Shown: positions 56,309 to 64,000 of the stretch, piece after piece | Layout of the letters: the number at the start of each line of letters is the position of its first letter | How positions within the stretch are numbered: the first letter of the stretch is position 1 | Origin: Jaltomata sinuosa | Taxonomy: Eukaryota; Streptophyta; Magnoliopsida; Solanales; Solanaceae | Length of the DNA stretch: 64,000 nucleotides | Assembly (NCBI GenBank): GCA_003996215.1 | Contig: QJPP01007524.1 | Coordinates: 1 to 64,000 of the forward strand | Reading direction: 5' to 3' | Translations under genes and position numbers: made by a program | The notes under the pieces: model-generated | Told to the model about the DNA's origin: nothing | The model's database searches: none | Seen by the model: the letters and a program-made list of their open reading frames with translations, nothing else

Positions 56309-58224
56309 TCAACACATAGTATTGTAGTTACCAAACTGGAGACCTTGTAGAGCAATGTTATGCATTCCATGATCGAGTCCATACGAGGGAGCCCCTCGGA
56401 AAGGCATGGTAATCAGACCACCACTTGATGAGTTGAATGTTATGTCTGATTCTTGATTTGGTGAATTATACTCACACAGTGTTTTTACCATGCCATTCAT
56501 TTTCGAATGCTGTTGTGCTTGTGGAGAAGGGGCAGATTTGTGATCCTCAGGGGAAGTAGACTTGGATTCCGTAAGATTGACAACTGTGATATCATGTATG
56601 CTTGATCTCCTTTTATCTTTTCCACCAGAAAGCTGCCTAATAAAGTATTTCTGAGCATGGCTAGCTACCTGAGTTGGAGTTCTTGTGGTCACAAAATTGC
56701 GCGAAATATTTCTCCAGTCTCCTTTTCCATACTTTTTCAGCCCCAGCAGAAATTGCCTGGAAAAAAATTATTATAGGAACCATTATTTCTCCTGTACCAC
56801 AACAACTATACTTTACTACTATGCGCAATCTCAAGCAAGTTAGGATCGGCCATATGAATCTTTACCACAACAACTATCCTTTACTACTATGCGCAATCTC
56901 AAGCAAGTTAGGATCGGCCATATGAATCTTTACTGACCACGTCACTCCATCTAAACTCATTCAAGACCAATCCTATACAAAATAAAAGTAAGAAATAAAA
57001 AGTAGTAGATGATCTTTTCTATATTTTCTACCGGCATATAAATTTCTGACATGACAAAAAGATTCCTAAAAATCATGGAACCCGAAGTAAATGTACAACA
57101 AGACTAAAACATATTTCCATTTTTCTCTTGTAACACAAATTTGTAAAAAACTTATTCATATATAAAAAAAGAATAACTTTACAGATCACTCTTGCTAAAT
57201 CCTTAACACATTATTATAAACTATGATGATGTTGTGTTTAAGAATCTACATTATCTAAATGAAATTATAGTTCAATTACAACCTTTTTAGAGTAGATATC
57301 ATTATGACCATGTTCAGCAAGACGTTAAAACTTGAGTTTTGTTCACTTAAAAGCCAACCTCGTGAGCTAAGGAGATCGTCTCTACGATAGTTAATCCTTT
57401 AACAAATTCACCCTTTTTTGCATAACAATTTTACAGGGAGAATCAAACTAATTCTTCGAGCTAGAAAGTTAAAACTTGAGTTTTTATCACTTAAAAGCCA
57501 CCTCGTGAGCCAAGGAGATCGTCTCTACAATAGTTAGTCCTTTAACAAATTTGCCCCTTTTTCCGTAACATTTTTACAGGGATAATCAAACTAATTCTTC
57601 GAGCTAGAAAGTTAAAACTTGAATTTCTATCACTTAAAAGCCACCTCGTGAGCCAAGGAGATCGTCTCTACGATAGTTAGTCCTTTAACAAATTCGCCCT
57701 TTTTCGCATAACATTTTTACAGGGAGAAACAGACAAATTCTTCGAGCTAGAGAGAATTATATAGAAAAAGTTCTATATGACAACTAAACTCACCTGTGCT
57801 CTTCCTCAGTCCATGGCACACCTTTCTTCCTTTCATGTTCAGAAGATCGATTCGACGAGCCCCGTTTCCCAGATTGACCATAAAATTGCTTGAATCCATG
57901 AAAAGCATCTTGATTATTAACCCACTCTAATGTGAAAGAATTACTAGTTGTATAGCCAGGTACTGGTATTAACCCTGCCTCTATATCACTAATATCTTCT
58001 ACCAATTCTCTATACTGTTTGATCACATCATTCACTGTTTTCCCAGGGATCATTGCTGCTACATTGTACCATTTATCTGGAGTATCTTTATCAAATAAAG
58101 CAAGTGCTTCTTCAAATACTTTGTTCTCTTCAGGTGTCCATCTTGTTACCTTATTTTCCTCAAACAACCAACTTGAGTTCTTGATGTATGTTGCAGGGGA
58201 TAGAAATCCCATTTCACTATCCAT
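56309..58224 (-). CDS. DIVARICATA-like MYB-related transcription factor, two exons
   Basis: Join of exon 1 58224-57794 and exon 2 56756-56309; intron 57793-56757 with GT (GTGAGT) and AG borders; 879 bp, 292 aa. Nuclear DNA-binding protein. First SANT/MYB repeat about residues 26-78 (W29, W52), of the type that meets protein partners; second repeat about 135-187 with W138, W158 and the SHAQKYF signature at 176-182, which binds I-box-like DNA. The conserved KDKRRSSIHDI block follows at 191-201. The intron lies in an Arg codon within the second MYB repeat, as in other DIVARICATA-type genes. In Antirrhinum DIVARICATA acts in dorsoventral flower asymmetry; here a function in that process cannot be claimed. 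Length (292) fits the family. The exon-1 frame reads only one extra codon into the intron. Confidence 0.93.
56796..56931. repeat. 68-bp tandem duplication in the MYB intron
   Basis: Two copies of 68 bp starting ACCACAACAACTAT (56796, 56864), nearly identical (one A/C difference seen in the first 15 bases). Confidence 0.9.
57324..57752. repeat. About 143-bp minisatellite, three copies, in the MYB intron
   Basis: Copies start GTTAAAACTTGA at 57324, 57468 and 57611 (spacing 144 and 143). All carry AGGAGATCGTCTCTAC and TTCGAGCTAGA blocks. Copies 2 and 3 are closer to each other than to copy 1, judged by eye. Confidence 0.9.
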
Positions 58225-58380
58225 GTTTTCTTTTGTTCATGTATAGTGGAAAAAACACCACCAAAAAACCAACCCCTTTTGGTTTTCTTGGCTAAATGAT
58301 GAGAAGTGGAGTGGCCTTTTTATGGTCTTCTCAGTGGCATTTAATCAAACATAAGAAGACCATAGGAAGGGAATCTTGAT
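58225..58380 (-). promoter_or_regulatory. Upstream region of the MYB gene, TATA-like box and inverted repeat
   Basis: Minus strand CATAAAAAGG at about 58315-58324 is a plausible TATA box roughly 95 bp before the ATG. An 11-bp perfect inverted repeat TATGGTCTTCT / AGAAGACCATA (58320-58330, 58353-58363) overlaps it. The mRNA start is not known. Confidence 0.35.
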
Positions 58381-60588
58381 TTAATTTTTTTTTTTTTTTT
58401 TTTTTACAATAAGTGAGAGGGTGAGGAATCTAGAAAAGAACACCCTAACTTTCCAAAACCCAAGGAAAATTCTGAAATTGTAATAAAAAGTAGATCTTGT
58501 TTTTGTGAAGGCTAGAAATTCATCAATAGAAAATCAAGAAAGTAGAACTCTTTCTTATATAATAGAAAATTTATAGTAGAAAATCAAGAATCTAACAAAC
58601 CAGAAAACAGAGAAAGAGTGTGTGTGAAATAGAGAGAGGGGCAAAGTGATTGATTAATAACGTTTTGAGATGTCATTGGCTAAAATGGTGCTTGTGGGGT
58701 ATGTAGATGAATGAATTTTGTTTTTTTCTTCTTGGGTGTTTTTAGAGAGGGGGAGACATATTAGTTGCCTAGTTGGATAGTACTCCTACCCAAAAAGGAC
58801 AATCTATCATTGTTGGCGAAGAAAAAAATTAATCACCACTAAAATTCCGTGTGCATAAAATATCCCGGAAAAATTACATAAAAGTGGATACAACTCTACA
58901 TTATAAAAAATGATTAACTTTTTAAGCTCTTACAAAAAATGGCCTAATGTCTATAGAAAAAAAAGTTACTTTACATTCCTTAGCTAAATTTTACTCTCTC
59001 ACACACGCACACAATCCAATCTGCATAGTTGTTCATATTGCTACAACTAATGAACATTTAAGGGAATATGGGTCTATAAAATTCGTAGATCAAGCATATA
59101 GCAAATTTACATTACAATTTCACAGCTATTGCATGAATATTTTTGATGTTCAACCATTATTGAAGCTTCAAGATTCAAAATTTGAAAATTAAATTTTCGT
59201 AAATAAATTTTGCTTAGAGTGGGATGATTGCAAAAGATTGGTTATGTATTGAGGAGCATAAATGTGAAATTTTGGAAGATTTGGTGTAGTTTTAGGTATT
59301 TTTGGATAAATTTGGTGCTTGAATCGAGGAAGAAGATGAAGTACGATTTGTTGTATATATTTGTATACTGTATTGTATATTGTTGTATATACAATACATT
59401 TTTTTTTATTTCAGTGATTTTCTTCTTCCTCTCCATACTATACACACTTATACAATGTAGATACATTGTTTAAACATTATATATACATAATTATACAACA
59501 TATCTACATTGTATAAGTTTGTATAGATTGAGGAGAAAGAAGCAAATCACCAAAATAAAAAGATTGTATTGTATATACAACAATATACAATAATATACAA
59601 ATATATACATTGTTATATAAAAAAGTTACTTTACACTTATGACCAAATTCAGATTTGGCTATAAAATATAATGTACTTTTTTGGCCACGAAATTACAATG
59701 TATATTTACTAAGTGTACTTTTTTGAAATTATCCCTTCCGTATTTTCATATATGTGACTTAGACAATATACTTTAATGCAAGTAGTATTAGTGATTGTTT
59801 CTACTATTTGAATTCATGAATTATAGATTATATGGATATACTTTACCGTAACTTCAAGGCTCCACAAGAAGTTTGTGTTAGGTACTGAATATCCATCCAT
59901 TCACTCGCCAAGAATTTGTTTCACTTTTTTCTAGAGTTGAACTTCGAAAAATATGTTTGATCATAATTTTTTGTATAATTCTGTTTTTACTTTTTTTCAA
60001 GAATTTTCAAAAACAAACAAAGAACTATTTTCGCTCCAAATTATGCTGCACAAAAAATCAAAAACGACTCTAATTTATTTCATGGTTAAACACAACTTCA
60101 ATTTTTAAATATTATTTTTCACTTTGAAAATAAAAACTATTTTTTTCTATTCTTACAACGAAACATGGCCAAATGCCTACTAAAAATTTCGAAATAAACT
60201 CTTGATACAAAGTTATTTTTGGAAAGAATGTTTTACCCCGCTTTCAAGAGAGTTTTTCTTGTATGAATTCGGTTTAATGAAGTTCTAAAGTAAATATCGA
60301 ATATGTGTAAAAATAAAATAAAATAATCACATTCAATATATTTTATTAAATCAATATATACTAGACATATTATTTTTATTTACATTTTTATTATTTGACT
60401 ATGTTCAAGTGGTATTATATTTCTTTAATTTATAATTGGCTGAACTTAAATTATTTCTCTTAGTATATACACCGAGTATTGATAAATTCGTTCCCTAGTA
60501 AATTAAAGTGCTTAATGGGGCTATTTTGGAATTGACGTAAAAATTTAGTATAGATTGCTTTGCTTTAGTATAGATTGCTTTGATTGAC

Positions 60589-60633
<45 letters not shown>

Positions 60634-60650
60634 GACATTCTTAAAGATTT

Positions 60651-60831
60651 CACCAACAATTAGAAAACATGGAATTAGCTAAGAAATTTATCGTTAATCC
60701 ATCGCTAATTATAAGTTCCTAGCTGACTGAATTTTCTTATAATTCATCGTTAATTCGTAGCTAAATGAGATTACCTTAACTGTTTAGCTACAAAATTTTG
60801 TCTGTCGCTAATTCCTTGTTTTCTTATAGTG
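60651..60831. mobile_element. CACTA-like MITE
   Basis: Right end on the minus strand reads CACTATAAGAAAACAAGGAA, then GCGACAG; the left end CACCAACAATTAGAAAACAT aligns to it. Sub-terminal repeats of ATTAGCGA and ATTAACGA type inside. A 3-bp target duplication is not visible. Confidence 0.5.
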
Positions 60832-61603
60832 CACCAAGCTAAGTATTGTTTAGGCAAGAGCTTGTTTACGTAAATGCTAGATAAGTTATTTTTTTCTGTG
60901 AGAAACCTGTGTTGGTTGGAGGTAATATGACTATGAATATTTCGAAAAAATTCTTCAAAATACAGGAATATTAGCAAAAATATTATGCATAATCATACCA
61001 ATACTTATACATGTCGATGTCTATACATATCACTAAACGATTTAATGTAACATAACATAAGCACATTGATACATGCATGGATCCGTAGTGTAAGGAAAGG
61101 ACTACACGATGGACCTCATCTCGTGTTCACGAAGGTTTGAGAAAAGGTTGTAACATAAGGAGGTCTAGTTTAAACAACCTAGTATGATATAAGCATTAAT
61201 AATTAATTTTACGATTCAAATCCATAACCTTTAAGTCACACAATAATAATGATTAATTCTACCTAGCTCCTTCCTCTCCCACTTCTTCAACAAAAAGGAA
61301 TTCAAAAGGAAAATGAGAGTAAGGTGGCAAAAAAAATAATATAATAATTGCACTCTGTCTTAAGTCAAAGAAATAAAAACCGTTGGTATTTCAATTATTT
61401 ATTTATTTATTTTCATTAAGAACTGTCGGTATTCCTTTCCCATCAAAATTATTTAAATTTTTAATATAATTATATATTTTATTAAAGTTTATGAATTATT
61501 GATTTAATGTCTGTAGGCCATCTTAATTGCGTCAATGACATTAGTTAATTATTTATATTCTCAGTGCTTGACCATCAAAATTGGTGTTCTTTCCCTCATT
61601 AAT

Positions 61604-61872
61604 ATTCCCGCTGTTTCTAAATACTTATCATGTTTTATTTTGCACATTTCATAAAAAAAATATTAACTATAGGGTTATTTAACTTATTACCCTTGTTGAT
61701 TATTGCTCTTTATTTAATAAGTACTTTTGTCTTTTGCACCGTATTAATATTTCTTTATATTTATGATTAAAAATAAAAATAAAAATAAATAATTAATTAT
61801 ATCTTATTTTTTAAAAATAATAAATATTATTGATCATTTATTTTTAGCAAGAGTAACAAATACAGAGGGAGT
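61604..61872. mobile_element. Stowaway-like MITE, degenerate
   Basis: Left TTCCCGCTGTTTCTAAATAC and right complement ACAGAGGGAGT-type ends resemble worn Stowaway inverted repeats (CTCCCTCTGT core). No clean TA duplication. Confidence 0.45.
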
Positions 61873-62439
61873 CGCATGTTGTTGTACATCACTTTTAATT
61901 GTGATCTTCTTTAATAGGAATGGACTGACATTAAAGTGTGTAAACTTAACTTAAATATACAGTCTAAGTAGTACTGGCATTTATTTACCAATCATTGGTC
62001 CAATCATTAACAAGGACTCTATTAATCTTTCAACCAACTTGGTTGGGTAAAAGGGAAGAAGCTCAAAATTAAGTGAAAAAGAAGCTCAAAATTAATAAGT
62101 GAAATAGAGGAGACAATCACACTAATAAAATCACATGAAGAGGAATTATCATAAATATTTAAAAATTTCTCAGTGTTAATATCAAGTTTCACACTTGGAA
62201 GGTTGATAAGTTAACTAGATTGTTCTGCTTTAGGAGATATAATTAAATGCAATTTTAACTATTTTTTTAATCACTTCTAGATCTAGGGATAAACTAATTT
62301 GGCATTTCACAAAGTTGGGAAATATATGAGGTTAGATCTGGTTATAGTTTTGCTAAAAAATTGTGTAAGCCTAATGATAGTGGTGGGAACACCGCAAAAT
62401 CTAGTTGTTGCGGATCCTTTTTCTTTTTGTTGATAAGTC

Positions 62440-62920
62440 TTGAAGGGCTTGTTGACACTCTGGGGTCCATTCAAAATTCCTGTATTTTTAGAGTATCAAG
62501 ACAAACTTATAATAACACCTTTCGAAAGATCGGAAGATGAAGTTTCCAAGCTAAAACAAAGAAGGCAAACATTGAGATGGTTGCTATGGACAACAATGGT
62601 AACCTTGCTTCATGTCCATGGTCTCCGAGTCATAATTGTTGAAGCATTTGCAGTTAAAAAAGTAGTAAAAAATGTGAGCTACAATTGGTGGAGGAAAATA
62701 TAGAGAGATATTTTCTGATGCAAAAGGTATTGTGAATACGTTGAAGAGGAAACTAAAGGCTATGTAAGACATGAATGTTGTTTGGGAATATATTTGAAAT
62801 ATGTTTTCAATTGTTGATCATGTAGAGTTTTTACATATTTCTAAGAATTTTAATTTTGTTGCTCATAACTTAGCTGAATTTTCTGTTATTTTAGTTCAAG
62901 ATACTTGGAAAAGGATATAT
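62440..62920 (+). pseudogene. Non-LTR retrotransposon RNase H-like remnant
   Basis: Frames with stops read VEAFAVKKVVKN, DAKGIVNTLKRKL, then HISKNFNFVAHNLAEFS near 62845-62890. This is the plant RNase H-like domain found in LINE-type ORF2 proteins and relatives (RVT_3-like, from memory). The longest clean piece is 87 codons (62440-62703). Identity is weak; the remnant has no function. Confidence 0.5.
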
Positions 62921-63028
62921 TCTCAAGCAGAGGCGCACCTATTCGTAGAGGGGGGGGGGGGGGGGTGTGACCCCCGATAACCTCAAAAAAATATATATGT
63001 ATATATGTGTATATATCTTAAAAATTAG

Positions 63029-63070
<42 letters not shown>

Positions 63071-63267
63071 ATTTTTTTTTTTTTTTTTTTTTGATTGACA
63101 TCCTCATTCACAAAGATCTGATAGTTGTACTGATTGATACAGAGTACACAAATGATCCTTTAGTACGCAAACTTGAGTTTGATTTCCACTCCAGCATCTG
63201 CAAAAAATTAATCCCTATCATTAGTGCCCCACTACTCTCAAATTCTAAATCCGCCTTTGTTTTCAAA
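62920..63267. mobile_element. hAT-type MITE with 8-bp imperfect target duplication
   Basis: Element 62928-63259 begins CAGAGGCGCACC and ends CCGCCTTTG. Flanks TTCTCAAG (62920-62927) and TTTTCAAA (63260-63267) match at six of eight. Inside are a G16 run (62950-62965), an (AT)n tract (63033-63066) and a T21 run (63072-63092). It is a relative of the MITE at 50795-51177 by its ends. Confidence 0.6.
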
Positions 63268-64000
63268 TTGAATTTTAAATAACGTTACTCACTCTTTTGA
63301 ACACTCATGTCCTTAATGAAGTAATATATAACTATGTTCTTCGAAAAAAGAAAAATACAAACTTAGAAATTAGTGGGATATAATAAAAGCGAAGAACTTG
63401 TATAAACGATACAAACGGATGGAGATTAAACTACCAAATGTAGAAAACTCCTAATTAATGATAAAAAGAAAGTTTTAGTATTAAAATAAGATGGAGTTGA
63501 GCGTAATCAAAACAGAAGATTCATATAATCTAATCTAACTACTTTTTTATTGATTGATAGTCTTTTTTCTTCTTCCTTTTTCTTTACTTTTTGTTGATTT
63601 ACTTTCACTATTAGAAAAAGGAAAAAGAAACTTTCACTATTTAGAATGAAAGGTAGCTAAAGGGTCATTGTCTTAACCATCTACTAATAGTATTTTAATT
63701 AGTTCTATTTGCATAATAGGATCACACGTTCATTGTTTGTACGTAATGTACGATAGTGGAATTTAGCAACAATATATGGAAATAATTGAGGACTCTGATT
63801 TTGTTATTTATTTATTTATTTATTTTCTGACAAGCTGTGAAGGCGTTGCTTGGGAGTGGTTGGAAACATAAATTTAATTTAATTTTAATTGTAGAAATTT
63901 ATTTTTCTAAAAAAATAAAGGAAAAACAAGAAGAAGAAAACAAACAAATGATAGCATTGAGGGTGGTTGGCTCCATTTGTACATATTCAATTGGCAGCAT
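63268..64000. other. AT-rich intergenic DNA
   Basis: No gene or element recognised up to the window edge. Short (TTTA)n at about 63805-63824. Confidence 0.55.

Larger units (their letters stand above)
56757..57793 (-). other. Intron of the MYB gene
   Basis: 1,037 bp, GT...AG, phase 2 (splits an AGG codon). Contains two tandem repeats (56796-56931 and 57324-57752) and is AT-rich elsewhere. No other ORF or RNA gene seen. Confidence 0.88.
58381..62399. other. AT-rich intergenic DNA, no gene
   Basis: Poly-T tract at about 58387-58406, tandem TTTAGTATAGATTGC duplication at 60545-60582, (AT)n at 60595-60631, a CACTA-like MITE at 60651-60831 and a Stowaway-like element at 61604-61872. 58850-59720 looks like a non-autonomous element with partly matching ends but borders are not firm. 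Short ORFs at 59228-59473 and similar are AT-rich noise. Confidence 0.5.

Noticed and set aside
58019..58246. Plus ORF of 75 codons opposite MYB exon 1
   Set aside because: Antisense shadow of a well-supported exon.
59228..59473. 81-codon ORF with a hydrophobic C-terminus
   Set aside because: Built from AT-rich TATTGTATA repeats; overlapping ORF on the other strand is equally long.

Overview
The window is nuclear DNA from a flowering plant, most likely a nightshade (Solanaceae, probably Solanum). Evidence: plant LTR retrotransposon lineages (Athila, Tekay/Del-like chromovirus, Tat/Ogre-like, Tork/Tnt1-like copia), a TS-type SINE typical of Solanaceae, Solanaceae-style Stowaway and hAT MITEs, and one intron-containing DIVARICATA-type MYB gene. 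Species cannot be fixed from sequence alone.

Layout. Bases 1-47.6 kb are almost wholly retrotransposons, many nested. 1-5491 is the 5' part of a minus-strand Athila element (Athila-1; gag, protease, RT, 5' LTR) that runs off the left edge and sits in a plus-strand plant-transposon-protein ORF (5498-6202). 7340-9006 and 20253-21250 are the leader and LTR of a truncated chromovirus, split by a complete Athila element (Athila-2, 9007-20252, target duplication GCATG). 21251-22078 is an 828-bp inverted copy of that chromovirus LTR terminus. 22079-23412 plus 33067-33151 is the gag of a Tat/Ogre-like element, split by a complete but dead chromovirus (23418-33066). 35283-40570 is a degenerate copia element, and 42034-47571 is a copia element with an uninterrupted 1333-codon polyprotein and perfect target duplication ATTGA.

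From 47.6 kb to the end the sequence is AT-rich intergenic DNA with small elements (Stowaway, hAT, CACTA-like, SINEs, a non-LTR RNase H relic). It surrounds the single host gene, a two-exon MYB transcription factor on the minus strand (56309-58224) whose intron carries two tandem repeats.

Most notable signal: several LTR families carry arrays of short perfect palindromes with variable centres. Athila LTRs have TGACGG-N-CCGTCA arrays directly upstream of the TATA box, with the same arrays around the env-like ORF. The chromovirus LTRs have CCGCTATAGCGG arrays and, elsewhere, GTACCA-N4-TGGTAC arrays. These look like promoter-proximal repeats and are not explained by coding. A second unusual signal is a hAT MITE (50795-51177) that holds a tRNA-like Pol III unit with A box, B box and T5 terminator.
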